Assembly: GCF_007667425.1 (NCBI RefSeq)
Contig: NZ_VDRC01000002.1
Coordinates: forward strand, 893,072 to 957,071
Source of the DNA: Microbacterium sp. 1.5R
GTDB lineage: Bacteria > Actinomycetota > Actinomycetes > Actinomycetales > Microbacteriaceae
DNA: 64,000 bases
Direction of reading: 5' to 3'
In this document: positions 18,404-27,181 of the stretch, in pieces
How positions within the stretch are numbered: position 1 is the stretch's first letter
Layout: every line of letters begins with the position of its first letter
Notes under the pieces: generated by a model
Databases searched by the model: none
What the model saw: the letters and a program-made list of their open reading frames with translations, nothing else
Told to the model about the DNA's origin: nothing
Made by a program: the position numbers and the translations under genes

Positions 18404-18409
18404 GGAACC

Positions 18410-20887
18410 ATGGACATAGCCAACCTCACCCGCGAGGAGACCGCTGCGCGATCCGCGGTGGTCGCCGTGCGCAGCATCCGCGTCGAGCTCGATCTGACCG
18501 GCGCACCCGAGCGCGCCCGCACCGGCTTCGCGACGGCGACGACGATCGAGTTCTCCTCGACGAGCGACTCCACCTGGCTGGACTTCATCGGGCTCTCCGT
18601 CGACCGGCTCGTCGTCAACGGTGACGAGCGCGACATCGACTACGACGGGGCCCGCATCCAGCTCCGCGATCTCGCCGCCGACAACGTGGTGCGCGTCGAG
18701 GGCACCGGCGCCTACAGTCGCTCGGGCGAGGGGCTGCACCGGTTCCACGATCCCGCCGACGGTCTCACCTACCTGTACACGCAGTACGAGCCCGCCGACT
18801 CCCGCCGGGTGATGGCGTGCTTCGAACAGCCCGACCTCAAAGCGGCGTACACGTTCGTCGTCGATGCCCCTGCGGGATGGCAGGTTCTCTCGAACCAGTC
18901 GGCGTCGTCCGTCGACGTGGGCGTCGGCGTGCAGCGCGTGGAGTTCGCCCCCACGCTGCCGATCTCGAGCTACATCACCTCGGTCGCCGCCGGTCCCTAC
19001 ACGCGGGTCGACGGTGCATGGCAGCGCGACGAGCAGACGATCGCTCTCGGCGTCTTCGTCCGTCAGTCGCTCGCGCAGTACCTCGAGTCCGACGAGATCC
19101 TCGAGATCACGCGACAGGGGCTCGACTTCTTCACGGATTCCTTCGCGTTCCCGTATCCGTGGGGCAAGTACGACCAGATCTTCGTCCCCGAGTACAACCT
19201 CGGCGCGATGGAGAACCCCGGCCTCGTGACCTTCACCGAGTCCTACCTGTCTCGCGGCGCCGCGACGGATGCCCAGCGTGCTGCCCGCGCCAACACGATC
19301 CTGCACGAGATGGCGCACATGTGGTTCGGCGATCTCGTGACCATGAAGTGGTGGGACGACCTCTGGCTCAAGGAGTCGTTCGCCGACTACATGGGCGCCC
19401 ATGCCTCTGCCGTGGCGACCCGGTTCCACGACGCGTGGGTGAAGTTCGCCGCGAGCCGCAAAGCGTGGGCGTATCAGCAGGACCAGCTTCCCACCACGCA
19501 TCCGATCGTCGCGGACATCACCGATCTCGAGGCGGCGAAGCTCAACTTCGACGGCATCACCTATGCGAAGGGCGCCGCGGTGCTCAAGCAGCTCGTCGCC
19601 TTCGTGGGGGACGACGCGTTCTTCGAGGGCGCGCGGCGCTACTTCGCGGCCAACGCCTACGGCAACACGACGCTCGACGACTTCCTCGTCGAGCTCAGTG
19701 CCGTGTCGGGGCGCGACATGACGGAGTGGTCGCGCGCGTGGCTGCAGACCACCGGCCTATCGACGCTCTGGCTCGAACGGTCGGGCGATACCGCAATGCT
19801 GGTGCAGAAGGACCCGCGGCCGCACCGGCTGCGCATCGGTCTGTACGACGACGTCGACGGACGGATCATGCGGCGTGACCAGCTCGCACTCGACATCGCC
19901 GACGATCGCACCGAGATCGAGCTCGCCGATGCCGCCCTCGTGCTCCTGAACGACGACGACCTCACCTACGCGAAGGTGCGCCTCGACGAGCGCTCGCTCG
20001 CCACGGTCGAGGCGTCGCTGTCGTCGATCGAGGATCCCCTCGCCCGCGCTCTCGTGTGGTCGTCGCTGTGGAACGCCACGCGCGACGGTGAGCTGGCCGC
20101 CACGCGCTACACGGCGATCGTCCGAACCCACGCCCCGGCGGAGTCGAACATCGGCCTGCTCGTCGGCGTCCTCGCCAACGCCGCCTTCGCCATCCGTCAC
20201 TTCGTCGCCGACGATCGTCGGGTCGACGAGCAGAGGCTCTGGGTGGAGGCTGCGTGGGACGCGCTGCAGGAGGCCGATGCCGGAGGCGACGCCCAGCTCT
20301 CGTGGGCGCGAGCCCTCGCCGCGGCATCCGCCTTCGACGACGTCCGGCACGCGGAGGTGCGAGCTCTTCTCGACGGCGACGTGCCGGAGGGTCTCGCCAT
20401 CGATCCGGACCTGCGCTGGCAGCTGCTCACCGGCCTCGTCACGACCGGACACGCCGGTCTCGCCGACATCGATCGGGAGGCAGAGACCGATGACACCGGC
20501 AGCGGCCGAACGGCGGCCCGTCGGGCCAGGGCAGCGCGGCCGGAGGCGTCGGTCCGTGCGGAAGCATGGCGGACGGCGTGGGACGACGAATCGCTGAGCA
20601 ACGATCATCTGGATGCCGAGATCGCCGGCTTCCGTGCCGGCGGTCGACGCGACCTCATCGCCGGCTTCGATGACGAGTACTTCGCACGGATCGCCGGCGT
20701 GTGGCGCACCAGGAGCATCGAGCTGGCTCAGCGTCTCGTCGTCGGGATGTTCCCGGCGGCGGCGTCGCTGGGCCTCGTGGACGCGTGGCTCGACGCGAAC
20801 CCGGACGCACCTGCGGCGCTGCGCCGGATCGTCGTCGAGCAGCGCGATCACCTCGCGCGCGACCTCCGCGTGCGAGCGGCTCAGTAA
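18410..20887 (+). CDS. pepN: Aminopeptidase N (M1 family)
   Basis: 825 residues. The substrate-binding GAMEN motif is at about 265-269 (LGAMENPGLVTF), zinc motif HEMAH at about 299-303 and the third zinc ligand in LKESFADY 18 residues on. A catalytic Tyr is expected in the middle region around FDGITYAKGAAVL. An ERAP1-like C-terminal helical domain follows. It removes N-terminal residues from peptides in the cytosol, recycling imported or degraded peptides. Probably leaderless; no Shine-Dalgarno sequence. Convergent with the metallo-hydrolase gene after 19 bases. Confidence 0.95.
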   Translation: MDIANLTREETAARSAVVAVRSIRVELDLTGAPERARTGFATATTIEFSSTSDSTWLDFIGLSVDRLVVNGDERDIDYDGARIQLRDLAADNVVRVEGTGAYSRSGEGLHRFHDPADGLTYLYTQYEPADSRRVMACFEQPDLKAAYTFVVDAPAGWQVLSNQSASSVDVGVGVQRVEFAPTLPISSYITSVAAGPYTRVDGAWQRDEQTIALGVFVRQSLAQYLESDEILEITRQGLDFFTDSFAFPYPWGKYDQIFVPEYNLGAMENPGLVTFTESYLSRGAATDAQRAARANTILHEMAHMWFGDLVTMKWWDDLWLKESFADYMGAHASAVATRFHDAWVKFAASRKAWAYQQDQLPTTHPIVADITDLEAAKLNFDGITYAKGAAVLKQLVAFVGDDAFFEGARRYFAANAYGNTTLDDFLVELSAVSGRDMTEWSRAWLQTTGLSTLWLERSGDTAMLVQKDPRPHRLRIGLYDDVDGRIMRRDQLALDIADDRTEIELADAALVLLNDDDLTYAKVRLDERSLATVEASLSSIEDPLARALVWSSLWNATRDGELAATRYTAIVRTHAPAESNIGLLVGVLANAAFAIRHFVADDRRVDEQRLWVEAAWDALQEADAGGDAQLSWARALAAASAFDDVRHAEVRALLDGDVPEGLAIDPDLRWQLLTGLVTTGHAGLADIDREAETDDTGSGRTAARRARAARPEASVRAEAWRTAWDDESLSNDHLDAEIAGFRAGGRRDLIAGFDDEYFARIAGVWRTRSIELAQRLVVGMFPAAASLGLVDAWLDANPDAPAALRRIVVEQRDHLARDLRVRAAQ

Positions 20888-20906
20888 CCCGCACGCGGAG
20901 GTGCCG

Positions 20907-21545
20907 TCAGAGGTCGAGGGAGTCGTTCGGCTCGAGCGCGAAGAACTCGCCGCCGTTCTGCTCCGTCGCCCACTTCAGGCGGTCGCGGTGCATCGTCTTG
21001 CCTGCGACCGACAGCGTCATGTCGTGCGTGCCGAAGGCCCGGCGGGGTTTGACGGCGAGCACGTAGTCCATGGCCTCGCCGATCTTCAGCCAGGGCGCCC
21101 CGAGTGGCGCGGCGAGCGTGCCCACCTCGATGCCCTCCGGCACGGCGTACGAGTCGCCGGGGTAGTAGAACTCGCCGTCGACGAGCACGCCCACGTTCTC
21201 GGGCACCGGCAGGGACGAGTGGATGACCTCGTGCGTCCCCCCGAAGAATCGCAGCTCGAACGACCCGATGGTGACGGTGTCGCCCGGGGCGACCACGGTG
21301 ATGTCGTATCCGTCGGCGGCCTCGGCGACGCCCTGGGGTCCGAAGATCGGCGTACCGGGTGCGGCCCGCAGTATGCGGTCGAGGTGCTCGGGCGTCCAGT
21401 GGTCCGGGTGCTCGTGCGTCAGGACGACGGCGACGAGGCCGCTGAGGTCGGCGAGCGGGCTGGTGAAGGACCCTGGGTCGATGAGCAGGACGTTCGTCCC
21501 CTTGTCGATGCGGAGGGCGGCATGTTCGAATTTCGTGACGCGCAT
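20907..21545 (-). CDS. MBL-fold metallo-hydrolase
   Basis: 212 residues of the small UlaG/beta-lactamase-like group. The metal motif is LTHEHPDHWTPEHLDRI; further ligands lie in FFGGTHEVIH, YYPGDSYAVP and FGTHDMTL. Substrate unknown; relatives are RNA- or sugar-lactone-active hydrolases. The frame also offers a TTG 12 bases upstream (21557), but the AAGGGAG ribosome site directly abuts that TTG and is better placed for ATG 21545 (MRVTKFEHAALRI). Confidence 0.85.
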   Translation of the reverse strand: MRVTKFEHAALRIDKGTNVLLIDPGSFTSPLADLSGLVAVVLTHEHPDHWTPEHLDRILRAAPGTPIFGPQGVAEAADGYDITVVAPGDTVTIGSFELRFFGGTHEVIHSSLPVPENVGVLVDGEFYYPGDSYAVPEGIEVGTLAAPLGAPWLKIGEAMDYVLAVKPRRAFGTHDMTLSVAGKTMHRDRLKWATEQNGGEFFALEPNDSLDL

Positions 21546-21630
21546 GAGGCGAGTCAACTCCCTTCAGATCGCTCCCGCAAACGGCTTGACACCGCGCCAC
21601 GCCCGGGATCTCTGCGCCCTCAGCCTCGAT

Positions 21631-21660
21631 TTGGCGCAGTGAGAATCGCCGTGGCATACT
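21631..21660 (+). promoter_or_regulatory. Probable promoter of tRNA-Glu
   Basis: TTGGCG, an 18-base spacer and CATACT lie 37 bases upstream of the mature tRNA 5' end, consistent with a housekeeping sigma promoter and a short 5' leader for processing. Confidence 0.5.
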
Positions 21661-21697
21661 TGAACGGTTGTCGCGGAACGGAAACGGTCCGCAAGAC

Positions 21698-21770
21698 GGC
21701 CCCATCGTATAGCGGCCTAGTACGCTGCCCTCTCACGGCGGTAACGCGGGTTCGAATCCCGCTGGGGTCA
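21698..21770 (+). tRNA. tRNA-Glu (anticodon CTC)
   Basis: 73 bases fold into a cloverleaf: acceptor GGCCCCA with TGGGGTC (one G-U), D-stem GTA/TAC, anticodon stem CTGCC/GGCGG closing loop CTCTCAC with anticodon CTC, T-arm GCGGG-TTCGAAT-CCCGC, discriminator A. CCA is not encoded. The CTC anticodon reads GAG, the dominant Glu codon in this GC-rich genome. A perfect terminator hairpin follows 10 bases later. Confidence 0.97.
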
Positions 21771-21780
21771 CACAACACAC

Positions 21781-21808
21781 GAAAGCCCTCGGTACGCCGA
21801 GGGCTTTC
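21781..21808. terminator. Terminator hairpin after tRNA-Glu
   Basis: A perfect 12-bp stem (GAAAGCCCTCGG/CCGAGGGCTTTC) is closed by the very stable TACG (UNCG-type) tetraloop. It sits between tRNA-Glu and the 3' end of the convergent acyltransferase gene, and can serve both strands. Confidence 0.88.
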
Positions 21809-21850
21809 GTCGTTCCCGGGCACGAGTGCCCTGTCGCCCGCGCCGCGACC

Positions 21851-23182
21851 TCAGGTGTTCGGTCGCCCGGCCGCCGGCGTCGAGCCGGTGAGCCATAGCG
21901 CAGTGACCGCGCAGGCGAGCGATACGGCCGCGAGCGGGAAGTCCAGACCGTAGGTGGTGATCGCGATGAGGGGGGCGACGAACACGACGACCGCCAGCGG
22001 GGTGATCCGCATTCCGCCGAACCGGGGGATGCCGGGGCGCGGAGCCGCCTCGAAACGCACGAGCCATAGCGACGCGGCCCACACGACGGCGAGCACGACG
22101 ACGAGGAACAGTGGACGCGTCCACCACCACAGCGCGGTCCCGGGGGCCGGCATCGGGGCTGGTACCAGTAGTTCGATGCCGATGAGGATCATGATGATCG
22201 GCAGGTGCCAGAGGTAGATCGTCATGAGACGCGCGCCGACGACGAACACGACGCCCTGCGCGGCGCGGGTCTCCATGAGCGCGGTGAGGGGCCGGTGCAG
22301 CAGCGTGAGACCCGCGGCCTGGATCACCGCGAGCACCGCCATGGGGGTCGTCGGCGGCCACTGGTTCCCGAGCATGCTCCAGGAGTACCCGTCGAGCGAG
22401 ACGAGCCCCCAGAGCGCCAGATAGCCGCCGACCATGAGCAGCACGAGCTCCCACCACCGCCGCCGGGAGAACCAGCCGTCGAAGAGGAAGAAGCCGACCT
22501 GCTGCGCGAAGAGCCACACGAACACGATGTTCGGCACTCCGAAGAGCTCCTGGCCCGCGCCGTACCCCTCCGGGGGCACGGGCTGGATGCCGAGCAGACC
22601 GCCCGCCACGATGTACCGGAATCCGTCGACGAGCAGAGCGGCGCCGAGCAGGACGAGCAGCACGCGCCCGCCGTTCCTCTCGTGCAGGCGCATCATCGCC
22701 GGCGCAGCCGCCTGCACGATGAGGTACGCGGCGAGGAACCACAGCGGCGAACCCACCCCCACTGCCACGACGTCGACGAGTGCGGGGTCGACGCCCAGCA
22801 TCCGCACGACGCCCAGGGCGACGGTGAAGAACACGAACAGCGGAACCGCGGGACGGGCCAGACGCGCGAGCCGCACGCGGGCGAAGGCATCGGCGCTCTC
22901 GCCACGCCGTTGCGCCGACCGCCACCCGGCGCGGGCGGCGTAGCCGCCGACGACGAAGAACAGCGGCATGATGTTCGCCACCCAGGTCGCTGCGCTGAAC
23001 CAGGGCTGCGCCTCGACGGTCCGCTCGATCAGCAGCGATCCGTCTTCGGCCCGACCGACACCCGTGAAGAGGATGTGGACGAACACCACGAGCACGACGC
23101 ACACGACGCGTGCGAGATCGAGCGTGAGGTCGCGTCCGATCGGGATCGTGCGGGCGGTCGTGTCGGCGGCGGCACTGCTCAT
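21851..23182 (-). CDS. Acyltransferase 3 family membrane protein
   Basis: 443 residues with about ten membrane helices. Family features: an early helix with VLVVFVHIL (catalytic-type His), LFFVVGGYAAR, and the late WHLPIIM helix. These proteins O-acylate cell-envelope glycans or secreted products at the membrane. A TAGAGT hexamer lies 7 bases before the ATG, pointing to a leaderless mRNA. No linked glycosyltransferase or polymer genes, so the acceptor is unknown. Confidence 0.85.
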   Translation of the reverse strand: MSSAAADTTARTIPIGRDLTLDLARVVCVVLVVFVHILFTGVGRAEDGSLLIERTVEAQPWFSAATWVANIMPLFFVVGGYAARAGWRSAQRRGESADAFARVRLARLARPAVPLFVFFTVALGVVRMLGVDPALVDVVAVGVGSPLWFLAAYLIVQAAAPAMMRLHERNGGRVLLVLLGAALLVDGFRYIVAGGLLGIQPVPPEGYGAGQELFGVPNIVFVWLFAQQVGFFLFDGWFSRRRWWELVLLMVGGYLALWGLVSLDGYSWSMLGNQWPPTTPMAVLAVIQAAGLTLLHRPLTALMETRAAQGVVFVVGARLMTIYLWHLPIIMILIGIELLVPAPMPAPGTALWWWTRPLFLVVVLAVVWAASLWLVRFEAAPRPGIPRFGGMRITPLAVVVFVAPLIAITTYGLDFPLAAVSLACAVTALWLTGSTPAAGRPNT

Positions 23183-23189
23183 GCCGACG

Positions 23190-23195
23190 ACTCTA
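23190..23195 (-). promoter_or_regulatory. Leaderless-type -10 hexamer for the acyltransferase
   Basis: TAGAGT on the minus strand, 7 bases upstream of the ATG at 23182. Confidence 0.5.
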
Positions 23196-23250
23196 GCGGC
23201 GGGGGCGACTCACGGCGGAGACGATGTCGGGGCCTCGCGATCGGCCACGG

Positions 23251-23276
23251 AGGGCCGTCCCGTATGGGGCGGCCCT
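23251..23276. terminator. Hairpin between the DUF4349 gene and the acyltransferase promoter
   Basis: An 11-bp stem (AGGGCCGTCCC/GGGGCGGCCCT, one G-U) with loop GTAT lies 15 bases past the DUF4349 stop. It lacks a clear U-tract, as is common in actinobacteria. It likely ends the sigma/DUF4349 transcript. Confidence 0.65.
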
Positions 23277-23290
23277 TCATCGTCTGTTCG

Positions 23291-24409
23291 TCAGTCCTCG
23301 GCCGGCGACGCGACGGCATCCGCTCGCACGATGCGGCGCCGACGACGCGCGCGCCGTATCAGCCAGACGATCAGCACCACGACTGCTGCGACGGCGAGCC
23401 AGGGGAGGACGAACCCGACCGCGATGACGAGCGCGTTGAGCGAGACGACGAGGCCGTTCCACCCGGCGAGCAGTCCGTCGCCGAATCCGGCGGGATCGGC
23501 CGAGGTCGGCGCGGCCGCCTTCGTGAGCTGCACCTGCACGCTCGACATCGCGATCTGGTCGTCGATGGCAGCGAGCTGCTGCTCGTACGACTCGAGCTGA
23601 GCCTGGCGATCGGTGAGCGCGACCTCGGCCTCGATCAGCTCCGACACGCTGCCCGACTGCGCCATGAGCTCCGTCAACCGCTGGACCGATGCCCTGGTGG
23701 CGTCGACGCGAGCCCGCAGATCGATCGCCGTCGACGTGACGTCCTGCTTCGAGATCGATGACGAGACGACCTCGCCCGCGTCGCCGACCTCGTCGATCAC
23801 CGCGGCGAGATCGGCCGAAGGGACCCGGATGCCGATCCATCCGTAACCCGAGTCCGGGGGCGTGGGCGACGACGTGTCGTCGACCTCGAGGCTCCGGCCG
23901 ACGTCCGTGCTCTCGACGTACCCGCCGCGTGCCTCCGCGAGCGCGCCGATCTCGTCGGCGGCTCTCGCGATGTCCTGCACCTGGAGCGTGACGAAGCCGC
24001 TCGCCACGATGTCGCGGTCCGCGCCGTCGACCGCGCCGGGTGCGAGCACCGCGGAGTCCGCACCAGTGGCGGCTTCGGGGATGCTCTGCGGAGCGCTGCG
24101 GTCGACGGCGCTGCCGCTCGAATCCTGCGCGGGACCGTCGGCGACCATCCCGCCTCCGTCCGCCGTGCTGGCGGCGCTCCCGCCGACGCTCTGCAGGATG
24201 GGCGGTGTCACCAGCACTCCCACCGCGAACGCCGCGGCGATCCCCGCGCCGGTCAGCCAGCGGCGACGCCGAGCGCGTGATCGATCGGCGGCGGGTGCGG
24301 GGCGGGGGCGCTCCGCAGCGATCTGTGCGAAGACGGCGCCCTCGATACGGGCGACGGCCTCGTCCGAGAGCTCGGGGAGGTCCGGCAGGTCAGGGGTCTT
24401 GTCGTTCAT
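23291..24409 (-). CDS. DUF4349 domain membrane protein, likely anti-sigma-type partner
   Basis: 372 residues. The N-terminal cytosolic part (LPELSDEAVARIEGAVFAQI) precedes a first membrane helix (WLTGAGIAAAFAVGVLV). Then come a Ser/Ala/Gly-rich linker and a DUF4349 domain with a central coiled coil (about residues 190-290). A C-terminal helix (VIAVGFVLPWLAVAAVVVLIVW) and a basic tail follow. The start overlaps the upstream ECF sigma gene by 4 bases; that arrangement, with a cytosolic N-terminus and a membrane anchor, suggests control of the sigma factor. DUF4349 function is not established. Confidence 0.8.
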   Translation of the reverse strand: MNDKTPDLPDLPELSDEAVARIEGAVFAQIAAERPRPAPAADRSRARRRRWLTGAGIAAAFAVGVLVTPPILQSVGGSAASTADGGGMVADGPAQDSSGSAVDRSAPQSIPEAATGADSAVLAPGAVDGADRDIVASGFVTLQVQDIARAADEIGALAEARGGYVESTDVGRSLEVDDTSSPTPPDSGYGWIGIRVPSADLAAVIDEVGDAGEVVSSSISKQDVTSTAIDLRARVDATRASVQRLTELMAQSGSVSELIEAEVALTDRQAQLESYEQQLAAIDDQIAMSSVQVQLTKAAAPTSADPAGFGDGLLAGWNGLVVSLNALVIAVGFVLPWLAVAAVVVLIVWLIRRARRRRRIVRADAVASPAED

Positions 24410-24987
24410 GCGTCGCTCGCTTCCTTGACGGCGCCCCGCAACTGGGTGCGCACTCGCGAGAGACGGTTCCGAACGACCGCGTGGCTGACCCCGAGCTGCT
24501 CGGCGGCGGCCTGGTACGCATAGCCCTCGGCGGCGCAGAGCCGGAAGATCTCGCGGTCCAGCTCGCCGAGCGTGCCGACCTCCTCCGCGATCCGGTCGGC
24601 GAGGGCCGTCGTGATCACCTGCTCCTCGACGCTCACCGTCGCCGGCAGCGTCTCGTCGACGGCGTCCGCGGTGTGCGCCTGATCACGACGGCGCTGGCGC
24701 AGGCGGTTGGCCGCCTGGAACCGGCAGATCGTCGCGAGCCACGGCAGGGCCGATTCGCCCTGCAGTTCGAGCCCCGGCAGCTTGCGCCAGGCCGTCACGA
24801 AGGTCTCCTGCGTCACGTCTTCGGCATCGGCGGGCGAGCCGACGATGCCGTGGGCGATCCAGTAGACCGGGCGCGCGTATGCGCGGTACAGCTCGCGGAA
24901 GGCGCTCTCGTCGCCTTCTGCGGCCTGCGCCACCCATCTCTGATCACTCGTCTGCACGGCATCCCGCTTCCGTTCGGCGTCTCTCAC
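24406..24987 (-). CDS. ECF-type RNA polymerase sigma factor
   Basis: 193 residues. Region 2 includes FRELYRAYARPVYWIAHG, DVTQETFVTAWRKLP and WLATICRFQAANRLRQRR; region 4 includes LDREIFRLCAAEGYAYQAAAEQLG and HAVVRNRLSRVRTQL. It directs RNA polymerase to a stress or envelope regulon. The start is GTG at 24987, with GACACT 6 bases upstream as a weak leaderless -10; an alternative GTG lies about 10 codons inside (before QTSDQRW). It is translationally coupled to the DUF4349 membrane protein, its probable regulator. Confidence 0.88.
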   Translation of the reverse strand: MRDAERKRDAVQTSDQRWVAQAAEGDESAFRELYRAYARPVYWIAHGIVGSPADAEDVTQETFVTAWRKLPGLELQGESALPWLATICRFQAANRLRQRRRDQAHTADAVDETLPATVSVEEQVITTALADRIAEEVGTLGELDREIFRLCAAEGYAYQAAAEQLGVSHAVVRNRLSRVRTQLRGAVKEASDA

Positions 24988-25086
24988 CCTGGGAGTGTCG
25001 ACGGATGCCTCATCGTCTCAGAATCCGGATCGACTTCGGATCCGAGTGAGCGATCGACGCCCGGTTCGGGTCTAGCATGGACACCG

Positions 25087-25196
25087 CGAGGGGGAGTATC
25101 CCGGATCCGCGCGTAACGTCATCACGAGCATCTGCGTAGCTGCTCCGGGCGCGCGACGCACCTGAGTGCGGGGGAGAGACTTTCGGTCTTTTCCCT
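25087..25196 (+). promoter_or_regulatory. yybP-ykoY-type (Mn2+) riboswitch candidate
   Basis: The leader of the TerC gene has the layout of the yybP-ykoY aptamer. AGGGGGA (25089-25095) can pair with TTTCCCT (25190-25196) as closing helix P1. A GGGGAGTAT loop segment follows. CCCGGA (25100-25105) pairs with TCCGGG (25144-25149). An ATCACGAG loop-type segment lies between, and a small hairpin GAGAC-TTTCG-GTCTT precedes the 3' strand. This element senses Mn2+ and commonly precedes TerC/Alx and MntP-type genes. The 3' P1 strand ends 20 bases before the GTG and just ahead of the GAAAGG ribosome site, so control of translation initiation is plausible. Confidence 0.75.
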
Positions 25197-25215
25197 GCCT
25201 TCCGAAAGGTCCTGT

Positions 25216-26226
25216 GTGACTGTGGACATCCCTCTCTGGTTCGAGATCACCTCGATGGTGGTTCTCAGCCTCATCCTCATCGGCGATCTGCTTCTCATCC
25301 GTCTGCGACCGCACATCCCGTCCACCAGGGAGTCGACCCTCTGGGTGGTCTTCTACGTCGGGCTCGCGCTCCTCTTCGCCGTGGTCCTCGGCACCGTGGC
25401 CGGCTGGCGCAACGCCGGCGATTTCGTCACCGGATGGGCACTGGAGTACAGCCTCTCGGTCGACAACCTCTTCGTCTTCGTGCTGATCATGGCGCAGTTC
25501 GCCGTTCCGCGGCGTCTGCAGCAGCAAGTGCTCATGGTGGGCATCATCATCGCGCTCGTGCTGCGCGGGGCGTTCATCCTCGTCGGGGTCACGATCATCG
25601 AGCACTTCTCGCCGATCTTCTACATCTTCGGCGCCTTCCTCATCTACACCGCCATCAAGCAGGCGATGCCCGAGGGCGAGCACGACGACGATGTGAAGCG
25701 CGAGAACTTCATCGTGCGACTGCTGCGTCGCCGCATCGACATCAGCGACACGTACGACGGCTCGAAGATCCGCACCATCGTCGACGGCAGGCGGATGTGG
25801 ACGCCGATGGTCATCGTGTTCATCACGATCGGGGTCACCGACCTCATCTTCGCGATCGACTCCATCCCCGCGATCTTCGAGATCACGACCAACGGCTTCC
25901 TCGTGTTCTCGGCCAACATCTTCGCCCTCATGGGCCTCCGGCAGCTGTACTTCCTGCTCGGGGACCTGCTCGACCGCCTCCGGTACCTGCACTACGGCAT
26001 CGCCGTGATCCTCGGGTTCATCGGCGTCAAGCTCATCCTGCACGCTCTGCACGAGAACGAGCTGCCCTTCATCAACGGCGGTCAGCACGTGGAGTGGGTG
26101 CCCGACATCGACAACCTCGTCTCGCTCGGCGTGATCGTGGTGTCGATGGCCGTGGCGACGGTGGCCAGCCTCGTCGCGTCGTCCAGGGAGAAGCGCGCCG
26201 AGAGGCTCGCCCCGACCACGGAGTGA
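25216..26226 (+). CDS. TerC family integral membrane protein
   Basis: 336 residues with about nine membrane helices. Family features: LEYSLSVDNLFVFVLIM in helix 3, VGVTIIEHFSPIFYIFGAFLIYTA, and the second Asp motif TDLIFAIDSIPAIFEIT. TerC/Alx proteins export Mn2+ or protect secreted metalloproteins. The conserved acidic residues of both Asp motifs are present. GTG start with GAAAGG upstream. The riboswitch-like leader supports a manganese homeostasis role rather than tellurite resistance. Confidence 0.92.
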   Translation: MTVDIPLWFEITSMVVLSLILIGDLLLIRLRPHIPSTRESTLWVVFYVGLALLFAVVLGTVAGWRNAGDFVTGWALEYSLSVDNLFVFVLIMAQFAVPRRLQQQVLMVGIIIALVLRGAFILVGVTIIEHFSPIFYIFGAFLIYTAIKQAMPEGEHDDDVKRENFIVRLLRRRIDISDTYDGSKIRTIVDGRRMWTPMVIVFITIGVTDLIFAIDSIPAIFEITTNGFLVFSANIFALMGLRQLYFLLGDLLDRLRYLHYGIAVILGFIGVKLILHALHENELPFINGGQHVEWVPDIDNLVSLGVIVVSMAVATVASLVASSREKRAERLAPTTE

Positions 26227-26238
26227 GATCATGGCGCC

Positions 26239-26589
26239 ATGATGCGCCACTGGACACCGCTCGCCGTCGTCTATCTCGTGCTCGCGGTGGGAGGTCTCGT
26301 CGGAACGTGGACGTACAACGTCCTGGCGATCACGCAGATGGTCGACTTCCTCGGCGATCTGTCCGGCAGCGGGCCGGCGGTCTCGTCGATCACGACGGAT
26401 CTGCTGGTGGTCGCCATCGCCGGCAGCGTGTTCATCATCATCGAGGCGCGGCGCATCGGGATGCGGTTCGGGTGGCTCTACGTGGTCCTGTCAGGCGTGA
26501 CGGCGTTCGCGTTCACCTTTCCGCTGTTTCTGGCGATGCGCCAGCGCCACCTCACCCGGCTGACCACAGCTGCTCGGCGTCCAGCGTGA
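26239..26589 (+). CDS. DUF2834-like small membrane protein
   Basis: 116 residues with three membrane helices (VYLVLAVGGLVGTWTYN, DLLVVAIAGSVFIIIEA, WLYVVLSGVTAFAFTFPLFL). Length and layout fit DUF2834 proteins of unknown function. It lies 12 bases after terC and may be co-transcribed with it. The 3' end overlaps the convergent LON-domain gene by 38 bases. Starts with ATG-ATG; either could be used. Confidence 0.75.
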   Translation: MMRHWTPLAVVYLVLAVGGLVGTWTYNVLAITQMVDFLGDLSGSGPAVSSITTDLLVVAIAGSVFIIIEARRIGMRFGWLYVVLSGVTAFAFTFPLFLAMRQRHLTRLTTAARRPA

Positions 26590-27145
26590 GGTCGATGACC
26601 TGCCGCAGCAGCCCCCCGACGGTGGTCGATCGCAGCAGCGTGAACTGGTCGTACTCGCCCAGCGGCGCCATGGCGGCGAGCTGCCACGCCGCGGCGAGCG
26701 GATCGTCGGAGATCTCGGTGTCGGCATCCCACCGCCCCTCGACGAGGGAGAGCACGCGTCGCACGATCGCCTCCGCCTCGGTGCGCAGCGGCGTCAGTGC
26801 GTCGTTCCAGACGAGGTCGGGCAGGAGCGCGACCTCGGCGCGCGGATAGGGGTCGTCGTCGAGCCACTGCTCGATCGTGAAGCGCTGGGTGCCGACCGCG
26901 ACGGCGTGCAGCACCTCAGCCCCGGCGGTGACGCTCACGAGCCGGGCCATCGTCCCGATGCCGCTTCGCCGGTCGCCTCCGCCCACCTCGTGGCCGCGCT
27001 CGATGAGCACGACGCCGAACTGCGGGTCGTCGTCGTCGAGCAGCTGCCCGACCATCGTCAGGTAGCGCGGCTCGAACACCCGGAGCGGCAGTGGGGTGTA
27101 CGGGAACAGCACCGAGCCGAGCGGGAACATCGGAGTGGCGGTCAT
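26552..27145 (-). CDS. LON peptidase substrate-binding domain protein
   Basis: 197 residues consisting of the Lon N-terminal-type domain alone, without ATPase or protease: MFPLGSVLFPYTPLPLRVFEPRY at the N-terminus (15 of these residues are diagnostic), GVVLIERGHEVGGGD, and a helical C-terminal half. Function unproven; such stand-alone proteins (COG2802) may bind protein substrates. ATG 27145 is the family start; the frame is open upstream but overlaps the divergent DUF427 gene. Its 3' end overlaps the DUF2834 gene by 38 bases. Confidence 0.85.
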   Translation of the reverse strand: MTATPMFPLGSVLFPYTPLPLRVFEPRYLTMVGQLLDDDDPQFGVVLIERGHEVGGGDRRSGIGTMARLVSVTAGAEVLHAVAVGTQRFTIEQWLDDDPYPRAEVALLPDLVWNDALTPLRTEAEAIVRRVLSLVEGRWDADTEISDDPLAAAWQLAAMAPLGEYDQFTLLRSTTVGGLLRQVIDLTLDAEQLWSAG

Positions 27146-27169
27146 GACCCCAGTCAACACTGCGAGACG

Positions 27170-27175
27170 TACAGT
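27170..27175 (+). promoter_or_regulatory. Leaderless-type -10 hexamer for the DUF427 gene
   Basis: TACAGT lies exactly 6 bases before the ATG at 27182; no ribosome site is present. Confidence 0.6.
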
Positions 27176-27181
27176 GAACAG

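Noticed and set aside
21586..21591. TTGACA as the -35 of tRNA-Glu
   Set aside because: No -10 at 16-18 bases; the TTGGCG/CATACT pair further downstream fits better.
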